Assembly: GCA_013178155.1 (NCBI GenBank)
Contig: JABLXH010000016.1
Location: 1-64,000, forward strand
Origin: Armatimonadota bacterium
GTDB lineage: Bacteria > Armatimonadota > Zipacnadia > Zipacnadales > UBA11051
Length of the DNA: 64,000 bases
Direction: 5' to 3'
A program made the position numbers and the translations under genes. The notes under the pieces are model-generated. The model had not been told where the DNA came from and did no database searches. It was given only the letters and a program-made list of their open reading frames with translations. Shown here piece by piece: positions 50,394 to 58,015 of this stretch. Position 1 is the stretch's first letter. The number at the start of each line of letters is the position of its first letter.

Positions 50394-52232
50394 ATGACGC
50401 TACGCGCGCTCCTTATCGCCCTGGCACTGTCCCTGGTGGGGATCGTCTGGATCCACCAGGCCAGCCTGATGCAATCGCCCTGGAACCTCTATGCCTTCGT
50501 CTATCTGCTGAGCGTGCCACCGGTCCCGGCAGTCGCCTTCCTGTTCCTGCTGGCCGTCGGCGCGGCGTTGTGGCGACGGGTGCGACTGCGACCGTTCACT
50601 TCCCGCGAACTGGCCCTGATCTACATCATCCTGGTCCTGGCCATCCCCCCTACCACCTTTGGCATCATCGAGATGATGCTGCCCTGGCCCAACGTGGCCG
50701 TCTACTTCGGCACACCGCAGAACGGGCTGATCGAGGTCGCCCAGCAGTACTTCCCCAAGTGGATGCTGCCGCAAAACGAAGAGATTGTCCGCACCATGTT
50801 CGAGGGGGCAGACGATGGTCGCGTTCCATGGCGCTTCTGGGTCATGCCGCTTCTGGGCTGGACGGCCCTAAGCGGCCTCATCTTCTTTGGCTCCATGTGT
50901 CTCGTGACGATGTTTCATCGGCAATGGTCGGACCATGAGCACCTGCGCTACCCACTGCTGCTCCTGCCCCTGAGCGTCACCGATGACCGTAGCAGCCACA
51001 GCGAGGTGCGGGGGGTTTTCCGTAACCCATTGACCTGGCTGGCCTTTGCGCTGGTGTTCATCCACCACAGCATGAACGTGGCACACCTGTACAACCCCGC
51101 CATCATGGCGCTGATGGACCGCTACCGCGTGGGACAGGTCTTCACGGAACGCCCGTGGACGGCCTTCAGCGGCCTGGTTTTCATGCACCGTCCGCAGATG
51201 ATCGGCTTCTCCTACTTTGTGTCCGTGGATGTGCTGTTCTCGGGCTGGTTCTTCTTTCTGATCCAGTCCGCTATCCGCATGGTCGCCGACATCCTGGGCT
51301 ATCAGGGCGCGCCCGGCTTCCCCTTTGACCCGCAGCAAGGCGCAGGGGCCTACACTATGGCCTTCTTCATCCTGATCTGGGTGGGGCGTGAGCACCTGGG
51401 CAAGGTGATCCGCGGGGCGCTGGGCCAACACGCGGACACGGACCGTGGAGACTTCATGTCGCCAGCGCTAATGCTCGGCGGCGCCCTGGCCTGCTTCGGG
51501 CTGTTGGTGTGGTGGTGTGGTCATATGGGCATGTCGCTGGTGCTAGCGGGGCTTTTCTTTTTCATGATCATCGCCTGGGCCGTGGTCTATGCTCGCATCC
51601 GCGCCGAGGCCGGGGTGGCCAGCATGTGGGCCTTCCCCTTCATCCAGCACGTCGAGACCCTTCTGGCCGCCTTCGGAACCCGCGGGCTCATCCGCGGTTC
51701 AGACGCGACCAACCTTGTCATGCTCAACATGTTCGGCTGGCTAAGCCACGGCTACTTCCCCTCGCTGACGGGTACCGTCGCCGAGAACAACAAGCTGGCT
51801 CAGGAGACCGACCTGCCGCGGCGCGTCGTGCCCTGGGTCATGGTCCTGGCCTTCCTGGTCGGCATGGGCGGGGGGTATGCGGCCACGCTCACCTCTTACT
51901 ACCGCGAGGGCGCCAACGTCCTGCACGGCGGCGGCGCCGGCGGCGCTTACACCTTCAGCAGCGCTCTGGGCCGCTGGAACGGTGTGGCGGCCGCCATCCG
52001 CGCCCCCGGTGGCCCGAACCTGGCGCAGATGGGTGGGGCGAAGATGTCGGGAATACCAGGCTTCGTGGCAACGTCCAACAACGGGTGCATGGCGCTGTGC
52101 GCTACCGGCCCGGGGCGCGGCCGTTGCTGGTTTCTGGCAGTCTGCTCCGACAAGTGGCAGTGGTATTCCGGTGGCGCGGCCCGTTTCGGGGACGCCGAGG
52201 GAGATGAGATACCATGCGAAGTTGGCACTTGA
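50394..52232 (+). CDS. DUF6785/DUF6784-type membrane protein, copy 3, altered C-terminus
   Basis: A multi-spanning membrane protein, 612 aa. The N-terminal part follows the family: LRALLIALALSLVGIVWI, LRPFTSRELALIYIILVLAI, VYFGTPQNGLIEVAQQYFPKW, HRQWSDHEHLRYPLLLLPL, FSYFVSVDVLFSGWFFFLIQ. After GPNLAQMGGAKMSGI (about residue 545) it leaves the family. The expected WWP.HP.GYA helix and RYGG ending are replaced by about 60 residues containing CMALCATGPG and DKWQWYSGG, unlike a membrane protein. Frames were checked and none restores the ending. The last 19 bp overlap the next gene's start. An in-frame GTG 12 nt upstream, better spaced from GGGAA, is an alternative start. A transport role is inferred only. 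Confidence 0.75.
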   Translation: MTLRALLIALALSLVGIVWIHQASLMQSPWNLYAFVYLLSVPPVPAVAFLFLLAVGAALWRRVRLRPFTSRELALIYIILVLAIPPTTFGIIEMMLPWPNVAVYFGTPQNGLIEVAQQYFPKWMLPQNEEIVRTMFEGADDGRVPWRFWVMPLLGWTALSGLIFFGSMCLVTMFHRQWSDHEHLRYPLLLLPLSVTDDRSSHSEVRGVFRNPLTWLAFALVFIHHSMNVAHLYNPAIMALMDRYRVGQVFTERPWTAFSGLVFMHRPQMIGFSYFVSVDVLFSGWFFFLIQSAIRMVADILGYQGAPGFPFDPQQGAGAYTMAFFILIWVGREHLGKVIRGALGQHADTDRGDFMSPALMLGGALACFGLLVWWCGHMGMSLVLAGLFFFMIIAWAVVYARIRAEAGVASMWAFPFIQHVETLLAAFGTRGLIRGSDATNLVMLNMFGWLSHGYFPSLTGTVAENNKLAQETDLPRRVVPWVMVLAFLVGMGGGYAATLTSYYREGANVLHGGGAGGAYTFSSALGRWNGVAAAIRAPGGPNLAQMGGAKMSGIPGFVATSNNGCMALCATGPGRGRCWFLAVCSDKWQWYSGGAARFGDAEGDEIPCEVGT

Positions 52233-53347
52233 TGTTGCTGGCCCTGGGGCCCGCCGTGGTCGGGATGGCGTGGGCGGAGGAGGGACAGGGACCTACGGTG
52301 ACGCTGTCAGTCACTGACCAGCCGGCCACCGAAGTGGCTCAACAGCTCACTCAGATGACGGGCGTGCAGATCGCCATCGTGGGACCGGCGGAGGCCAAGG
52401 TGACGTTTGCCGTGGAGGACGCCAAGCTGGACGAGGCCGTGAAGGCCTTCGCGCAGAGCTTCGACGCCTCCTGGCTGCGCTCGTACTTCATTGAGGCCCA
52501 GCCCCCCCAGGAGCCCTACACGGCAGACCAGATCCTGGCGGCGCTGGAGTACCAGCGTAACGCCTGGATGCAGAGCATGTCGCAGGAGCAGCGGGAAGCT
52601 CTCATGGCCCAGTGGCGCGAGACATCTGAGGCTCAGCGGCTCCTGGCAGGGACAGTGACGATCGAATACCCGGGGGCCGGGGAATCGCCGCTGCGCGGTG
52701 GGTTTGGCCCTCCTGGAGGCGGACAGGAGGGTCCCGGCGGCCAGGCCCCGGCGGGCGGACAGGGGGGGGCCGGCGGGCCGATGTTCGACCCGGTGCGCAG
52801 TCTGATCAATCCAGTTCGCTCCGACACGGTGACGCTGGCCCTGGACAACGTAGCCCTGCCCCAGGCCTTGCAGCAGATCACCACGTTGACCGGGTTCCTT
52901 GTCTGCGCGTCCCAGGATCTGGCCGGAAATGTCACGCTGACGGCTGACAACCAGCCGTTGGACCAGGTGCTCGACCAGATCGCCGCTGCGGTCAACGCCC
53001 AGTGTCGGCGCGTCTATGCGCTCTCCGTGCCCAGGGTGCTGACCGAACAGGAGATCGCGCAGCGCATGGAGGCGGGCTTCCAGAGCCGCATGGCGCAGTT
53101 TTGGGCCAGCTCCCCCGAGGAGCGCGCCCAGCAGGTCAACCAATGGGTCGAGCGCATCAACAGTATGGCCGAGCGCATGAGGCAGCCCGGTCCAGACGGT
53201 CAGCCCAACCGTTTCGCCCAGGCGTTCCAGCGCTTCGCCCCGCGCATCTTGTCACGCCTGGCGGAGTATTCCGCCGGCTTGAGCCAGTCCCAGCGGGCTG
53301 AGCTCAAGCCGATCATCACGGCGCTGGGCAACGCGCTCAACCGTTAG
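52214..53347 (+). CDS. Exported STN-domain protein (secretin/TonB short N-terminal-like)
   Basis: A 377-aa exported protein with signal LMLLALGPAVVGMAWA. Two STN-like domains are visible: about 18-88 (TVTLSVTDQPATEVAQQLTQ, ...KVTFAVEDAKLDEAVKAF) and about 197-275 (TVTLALDNVALPQALQQITT, ...NVTLTADNQPLDQVLDQIAA). A Gly/Pro/Gln-rich linker (about 150-190) lies between them, and Gln/Met-rich helices follow each. STN/secretin-type domains form periplasmic rings in type II/IV pilus secretins or TonB systems, but no secretin barrel follows here. The ATG 52214 is placed after GGGAG and within the end of the preceding gene. The gene after it encodes a prepilin, which fits a pilus-type or pseudopilin-linked role. 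Confidence 0.68.
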   Translation: MRSWHLMLLALGPAVVGMAWAEEGQGPTVTLSVTDQPATEVAQQLTQMTGVQIAIVGPAEAKVTFAVEDAKLDEAVKAFAQSFDASWLRSYFIEAQPPQEPYTADQILAALEYQRNAWMQSMSQEQREALMAQWRETSEAQRLLAGTVTIEYPGAGESPLRGGFGPPGGGQEGPGGQAPAGGQGGAGGPMFDPVRSLINPVRSDTVTLALDNVALPQALQQITTLTGFLVCASQDLAGNVTLTADNQPLDQVLDQIAAAVNAQCRRVYALSVPRVLTEQEIAQRMEAGFQSRMAQFWASSPEERAQQVNQWVERINSMAERMRQPGPDGQPNRFAQAFQRFAPRILSRLAEYSAGLSQSQRAELKPIITALGNALNR

Positions 53348-53380
53348 GCCGCCGAATAGCGTGGTAACGAGGTGATGTGC

Positions 53381-53914
53381 ATGGTCCGACGTCTGCGGGG
53401 CGGGTTCAGCCTGATCGAGCTACTCGTGGTCATCGCGGTCATCGCCGTGCTTGCCGGGATGCTCTTCCCGGTGTTTGCGCGGGCGCGGGAGAAGGGGCGA
53501 GAGACGAACTGCAAGGCGAATCTGCAGCAGATCTTCCTCGCCGCGAAGGCCTACTCGATGGACTACGGCGACTGCCTGCCGCTGGCCAACGAGTACCCGG
53601 CGCCGCCCCCACCGGCGGACGCTTACCATCAGGGCCCGCCAGGCATCGTCGAGGTGCTGGAGCCGTACATCAAGAGCACACAGATCTTCCGCTGCCGCAG
53701 TGACAAGGACCAGATGTGGCAGACCCAGGGGACCAGCTATGACTGGGGCTACGGTACTCTAGACTGCGGCATGCCCGCGCAGGACATTGACTGGCCATAC
53801 CGCCGCGAGCCCAGCACCTTCGTCCTCTGTGGTGACTACTCTCCCGACTGGCACACTAAGGGCTACAATGTGGTGTACTGCGATGGCCACGTCAAGCAGC
53901 TAGCGCCAAAGTAG
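53381..53914 (+). CDS. Type IV prepilin-like protein with H-X9-DG C-terminus (DUF1559-like)
   Basis: A pseudopilin-type protein of 177 aa. It starts MVRRLRGG|FSLIELLVV, the class III prepilin peptidase site (cleavage after Gly-Gly, N-methylated Phe), followed by the hydrophobic helix and FPVFARAREKGRETNCKANL. The end has the H-X9-DG motif (HTKGYNVVYCDGHVK). Proteins of this kind are abundant in Armatimonadota and Planctomycetota and are exported by type II/IV-like machinery to unknown extracellular sites. ATG 53381 is chosen after GAGGTG; an in-frame GTG at 53372 lies inside the ribosome site. It is 33 bp after the STN gene and has a terminator behind it. Confidence 0.9.
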   Translation: MVRRLRGGFSLIELLVVIAVIAVLAGMLFPVFARAREKGRETNCKANLQQIFLAAKAYSMDYGDCLPLANEYPAPPPPADAYHQGPPGIVEVLEPYIKSTQIFRCRSDKDQMWQTQGTSYDWGYGTLDCGMPAQDIDWPYRREPSTFVLCGDYSPDWHTKGYNVVYCDGHVKQLAPK

Positions 53915-53937
53915 GCTTCGCGAGCCAGGGACCATGC

Positions 53938-53966
53938 GACGGGGACCGGTTCCGCCGGCCCCCGTC
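53938..53966. terminator. Hairpin between convergent genes
   Basis: GACGGGG-A-CCGG / CCGG-C-CCCCGTC with a 5-nt loop. It lies 23 bp after the prepilin stop and 12 bp before the stop of the convergent gene; the palindromic form could serve both strands. T-runs are weak. Confidence 0.65.
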
Positions 53967-53978
53967 TGCCTTCTGTGG

Positions 53979-55934
53979 TCAGCGGTAGGCTTCGATTTCG
54001 GCCACATGCACGCCGCAGTTGGCGCTGTTGCTGAGCATGACGACGCGGACGTGACGTGCCTGGCACGGCGCAAAGCGGTGCAACGTCCCTTCGGCCGTTG
54101 CCAGGGCATCATCTGTCTTCTCAGCCACCTGCGTCCAGGTCTTTGAGTCGGTCGAAAGCTCCACCCGGTAGTGGTAGAACCGCTCATCGCCGTGGTAGTT
54201 GGTCACCCGCACCGCACTGATGGTCTCGATGTTACCCAGGTCCACACTGACCCAGTGCGGCGGGTAGTCGGCACCCCAGCAGGTCTGCGTGTTCCCGTCG
54301 GTCGCGTACTCGGGCCGATAGCCCAGGCCGTGCGGCATACCCCAGGCCGTTGCCGTGTAGTCAGAACACTTGACGGGCCGGAAGGCTGCGAGATTGCCCT
54401 GCATGCGGCCCGTCAGCGAGCCCCGCTGTGCCGCCAGATAGGCAGCCAGAGCGGCCTCGGCCCGAGCCAGTTCCTCCGCCGCCCGCGCCCGCCACCGGGC
54501 GCGTGTCTGGCGGCCCTCGGCGGCCAGGGCGGTGTAGTCCTCAGGCCCGCGCACCGCATCAGACGCGGGAACGTAGTACTCCCGATACAGCTTCTCTTCC
54601 TCGGGCAACAGGTAATAGCGCCGCTCGCCCACCGCCTGGCCACCAGGCCAGAACGGAAGCAGCACGTTCGCCTGCAGCGACCAGTCCATCATCTCCCGAT
54701 CTGGCCGGCATGTCTCCCAGCACAGCGTCCCGATGCTGTTGCTGATGTTCAGGCCCGAGACCCAGTAGCGCAGGCGCTCGGGGTTGATGCGGCTCTTGTC
54801 AAAGGTCTCGCCGCGCAGGATGTAGTCGGCATAGGTGTCGGCGAAGGGGCAGTAGACCCCCAGACGGAAGAACGGCTCGAAGGTGCAGTGCACGTACAGT
54901 CGTCGGGTGCCCAGAAGCTTGCGTGTCCGTCGCGCCGCCTCCCAGGCCATGAGCGGATCGGCGAACATGCCGTCCCAGTACAGCCCGTCCACCTTGTACT
55001 CGTTCAGCAGCCACTCCGCCTCGGCGAGGTACATTTCCACTGCCTCCGGCTTGTGCCGGGGCTTGAATGCCTCATCAGGTTGTCGGGCGGGCATATAGTA
55101 GAAGCAGGAGCTATAAGGCAGGACCAGGTACCCCAGTCCGTGCGCCTTATCTATGACCTGCCGGAAGCGCTCGGGGTCCCGCGGCCGAATGTGCTGGACG
55201 CCAAAACCATCCCAGGCCTCCAGGTGCAGCACGAGCACCTTCGCCAGCTTGCGCCATTCGACGAGCTCCTCGTCAGTCGGCAGCGGACGGGGCGAGAAGC
55301 CTGGCTGGCCTTCAGGGAAGAAGTGGACGATGCGCTCCTCGTGCTGCTGCTGCCAGTTGTACTCTCGGGGAGGACAGACCGAAAGTAGAAACACCGCACC
55401 CGGCAGCAGCTCCTGGCGCACCGCGAAGCCGGCGTCGCGGCGCTCAGCGCGAGCCCGCTCCGGAGCAGGAGACAGGAAGTAGACCCCCACGCCGCCGCTC
55501 TCGTCGAGAGCCATGGTCACGCTCTGCTCCACGGCCCAGTACTCCGGCGTGAACCCACCGTCCACGCGGATGAGTGTCTCCTGTGGCGCCTCGATACGGA
55601 GCACGGAGTCGCAGTGTACCGCCAGGCGCAGGCCGCCTGCGGTGGTGAAGGCAACGACCTCGGTATCCTGCGACGTAACCCGCAAGCCCGCCAGTGCGCG
55701 CAGGCCCAGGCGCAGGACGCCCAGGCGCCGCTGGGCGCTGATCCTCTGCGCGAACACGATCTCGCCACGCGCCGGCATCAGTTCAAACACGGCCCCTGTG
55801 GTCTCGACCACGAAACCCGTGGCCTGGACCTCACAGCGCTCTATCGTCATGTTGTAAGGCCATGGCATGGGGGCGGCCAGGGCCACGCCGGAGAGCGCCA
55901 TGGCGGCCGCCGTTAGGAGCATTACTCGCAGCAT
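53979..55934 (-). CDS. Secreted glycosidase-like protein with C-terminal discoidin domain
   Basis: A 651-aa exported protein. ATG 55934 follows AGGAG at good spacing; the signal is MLRVMLLTAAAMALSGVALA. A beta-sandwich (about 30-190) leads to a likely TIM barrel with KVLVLHLEAWDGFGVQHIRP, DKAHGLGYLVLPYSSCFYYM, EWLLNEYKVDGLYWDGMFAD and RRLYVHCTFEPF, where acidic residues at strand ends suggest catalysis. A helical stretch (about 480-520, ARWRARAAEELARAEAALAA) precedes an F5/8 type C (discoidin) domain (about 525-651; YATDGNTQTCWGADYPPHWV, ISAVRVTNYHG) that usually binds carbohydrate. The family of the barrel is not recognised. The gene is divergent from the sigma-factor gene. Confidence 0.78.
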   Translation of the reverse strand: MLRVMLLTAAAMALSGVALAAPMPWPYNMTIERCEVQATGFVVETTGAVFELMPARGEIVFAQRISAQRRLGVLRLGLRALAGLRVTSQDTEVVAFTTAGGLRLAVHCDSVLRIEAPQETLIRVDGGFTPEYWAVEQSVTMALDESGGVGVYFLSPAPERARAERRDAGFAVRQELLPGAVFLLSVCPPREYNWQQQHEERIVHFFPEGQPGFSPRPLPTDEELVEWRKLAKVLVLHLEAWDGFGVQHIRPRDPERFRQVIDKAHGLGYLVLPYSSCFYYMPARQPDEAFKPRHKPEAVEMYLAEAEWLLNEYKVDGLYWDGMFADPLMAWEAARRTRKLLGTRRLYVHCTFEPFFRLGVYCPFADTYADYILRGETFDKSRINPERLRYWVSGLNISNSIGTLCWETCRPDREMMDWSLQANVLLPFWPGGQAVGERRYYLLPEEEKLYREYYVPASDAVRGPEDYTALAAEGRQTRARWRARAAEELARAEAALAAYLAAQRGSLTGRMQGNLAAFRPVKCSDYTATAWGMPHGLGYRPEYATDGNTQTCWGADYPPHWVSVDLGNIETISAVRVTNYHGDERFYHYRVELSTDSKTWTQVAEKTDDALATAEGTLHRFAPCQARHVRVVMLSNSANCGVHVAEIEAYR

Positions 55935-56139
55935 CCTTATCTCCTGAACTCGCGCGACTAACGCCTCACGGCGCGCCATACAGGTTCGCGCCTGGCTGGT
56001 TCGCTCCCTTCCATGGCACAGCGAGGTGAGAAGAGTCCAACACCTGCTCCGCGAACTGACACAAAGAGTTGTGGGAGCCGGTCCAGAGGGTAAAGGCCAG
56101 CCGGCCAGTGGCAAGCCACGAGGATAGGGAACGAGAACC

Positions 56140-56751
56140 ATGAGTCTGAACCTGCTCGGCGCAACGCCCGCCAGCGACTTGGCCTCGGCGATCCGCAACC
56201 GCGATCTGGAAGCCTGGAACCGCCTGGTCGCCGATCAGCACAGACGGCTCTTCAATCTGCACCTGCGGCTGACTGGTGACCGTGAAACGGCCGCGGATCT
56301 GACCCAGGAGACCTTCGCCACTGCCTGGGAGAGCGCCGACCATTTCATCGGTGCGTGCCGGCCCGAGACCTGGCTGTATGGTGTGGCCCTGAACTGTCAC
56401 CGCAACTGGCGACGGCGGACAGGCCGTCGCGAACCGCCCGACACCCTCGATGAAAGCCTCCCCGACCCGACACCCACTGCTGACGAGCTGGTCGCCCGGC
56501 GGCAAGACGTCGCGCGTCTCTACGAGGCCGTAGCAGCCCTCCCCGAGGCCTACCGGAGGGTCGTGGCGTTGCGCTACTTCGCCGGGGCCACGTCGCCGGA
56601 GATAGCGGCCGTCGAGGGCGTGGACGCCGGCACCGTGCGGTGGCGGTTGCACCAGGCGATGAAGCAACTGTGGCGGGTTCTCCAGCCACAGGCAGGAAAG
56701 GAGCAGCACAATGGACCAGCAGCCCCGGGACGAGTTCACCTCGCCCCTTGA
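56140..56751 (+). CDS. ECF-type RNA polymerase sigma factor
   Basis: A sigma-70 family extracytoplasmic-function sigma factor, 203 aa. Region 2 (about 30-95) has LFNLHLRLTGDRETAADLTQ, ETFATAWESAD and ETWLYGVALNCHRNWRRRTG. Region 4 (about 130-180) has LYEAVAALPEAYRRVVALRY, SPEIAAVEGVDAGTVRWRLH. It directs RNA polymerase to a specific regulon. The downstream gene starts 41 bp before this gene ends, with its own ribosome site, and encodes a membrane protein, the usual place for an anti-sigma factor. The 205-bp divergent region upstream may hold an autoregulated promoter, but I cannot define it. Confidence 0.93.
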   Translation: MSLNLLGATPASDLASAIRNRDLEAWNRLVADQHRRLFNLHLRLTGDRETAADLTQETFATAWESADHFIGACRPETWLYGVALNCHRNWRRRTGRREPPDTLDESLPDPTPTADELVARRQDVARLYEAVAALPEAYRRVVALRYFAGATSPEIAAVEGVDAGTVRWRLHQAMKQLWRVLQPQAGKEQHNGPAAPGRVHLAP

Positions 56752-57958
56752 CGACGTCTTTGCCAACTTGCCGGAGGAGCAGCCACCGGCCGACCTGGAG
56801 GCCCGCTGCCGTGAGGTCCTGCAAAGCAGAGGCGTCGGTATCCACCGTCCCAGGACCTGGGCCCCATGGCGCACCCTCATGGCCGCTGCCGCCAGCTTTG
56901 TGGTGCTGGTGGGTGTGACTGCGGTGATGATGTCAGTCAGCGGCCGGGCCAAGCCGGTTGCCCCCATGGGACCGGGTGCCGCCGCCAAGGCGTTTGGCAC
57001 GACCGAGTTCGCCCCCACGCCGGGCGGCGGCGTGCAGGCCACGCTGCCGGAGGTGGAGAACGGGCGCCCGGGCGAGGGGGCAATAGCAGCAGGGTCGGGC
57101 GGTGGACGAATGGGAGGACCGGCAGCGACCCCGCTACCCCTGGCCTCCGAGGCGCTGCGCGTCCGCGGTCAGGGCCGAGCCGAGGACCGGCGCATGCGGA
57201 CGCAGGAGGCCGCCGCCGACCGCGTCGCTGCAGCGTCGAAGGCTGCTCCCGCAAACTCCCCCAGCGGCTGGGTGGGGGGCAATGAGCAGGCCATGCCTGG
57301 CGAAGGAGCAGCGCCCACCAAGCCCTGGCGTGACGAGTCCGGCGAGCGTCAGCGCATCGTGCACAAGGATATGGAGATCGAGGTGCGCAACGTCGAGCAG
57401 GCCCACGAACAGGCGGCCTCCATCATCGAGAAGGCCGACGGTTATGTGGACAGTGAGGCGATGGAGGTGCTGGAGGACGCGCCCGACTACGCCCACATCA
57501 CCGCACGTGTACCGGTGAAGGCACTGGATGGCGTAGTGGCGCAACTCCGACGGCTTGGCAAGGTCACGCGGCTGGTGGGCGAAGGCGAAGATCGAACGAG
57601 GGAGTACGTGGCGGGCGGAGGTGAGATCCGCGGTGCCGCGGAGGACGAGATGCAGCTCGTGGAGCGCTACGAGAAGGAGCGCGATCGCCAGCGGAAGCAG
57701 CAGCTTTACCGGCAGATCCAGGCCCTGCGGGAACGCAACAAAGCCCGTAAGGAGCAGCTACTGCGTCTTAGCGACCAGACCCATTACGCGACCCTCGACC
57801 TGACGCTGACAGAGGCGGGAGGAGCGGCTCGGCGGTTCCTGGCGAAGCTTGGCGACAACGCCCTGAAGGTGCTGAGCTGGGTGGGCGCCACGGCCGTCAT
57901 CTGGCTGCCGCTGCTTACCGTGGGCTACCTGCTCTGGCGGCGCCGGGCCGTGGCTTAG
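56711..57958 (+). CDS. DUF4349 membrane protein, probable anti-sigma partner
   Basis: A 415-aa protein starting at ATG 56711 after AAAGGAGC, inside the end of the sigma gene. A cytoplasmic N-terminus (1-52; LDDVFANLPEEQPPADLEAR) resembles anti-sigma N-termini but lacks the zinc HxxxCxxC motif. A membrane helix follows (about 54-75), then a long Ala/Pro/Gly-rich stretch. The DUF4349 domain (about 215-380) comes next: RIVHKDMEIEVRNVEQAHEQ, ADGYVDSEAMEVLEDAP, a coiled-coil-like Arg/Glu/Lys region, and THYATLDLTLTEAG. A final membrane helix ends in RRRR-type basic residues (about 385-410). Overlapping translation with the sigma gene suggests a sensor or anti-sigma role; this is inference. Confidence 0.85.
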   Translation: MDQQPRDEFTSPLDDVFANLPEEQPPADLEARCREVLQSRGVGIHRPRTWAPWRTLMAAAASFVVLVGVTAVMMSVSGRAKPVAPMGPGAAAKAFGTTEFAPTPGGGVQATLPEVENGRPGEGAIAAGSGGGRMGGPAATPLPLASEALRVRGQGRAEDRRMRTQEAAADRVAAASKAAPANSPSGWVGGNEQAMPGEGAAPTKPWRDESGERQRIVHKDMEIEVRNVEQAHEQAASIIEKADGYVDSEAMEVLEDAPDYAHITARVPVKALDGVVAQLRRLGKVTRLVGEGEDRTREYVAGGGEIRGAAEDEMQLVERYEKERDRQRKQQLYRQIQALRERNKARKEQLLRLSDQTHYATLDLTLTEAGGAARRFLAKLGDNALKVLSWVGATAVIWLPLLTVGYLLWRRRAVA

Positions 57959-57982
57959 GCAATGCCCGAACACCAACGCAAC

Positions 57983-58015
57983 CGCGGGCCGGCTGCACAC
58001 CGGCCCGCGCGTTTT
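57983..58015 (+). terminator. Intrinsic terminator after the sigma/DUF4349 pair
   Basis: A perfect 10-bp stem (CGCGGGCCGG / CCGGCCCGCG) with a 7-nt loop, followed by CGTTTT, starts 24 bp past the DUF4349 stop. Confidence 0.8.

Noticed and set aside
50382-50938. Overlapping plus-strand frames within the third DUF6785 gene
   Set aside because: They are Arg/Pro-rich shadows of the membrane-protein frame.
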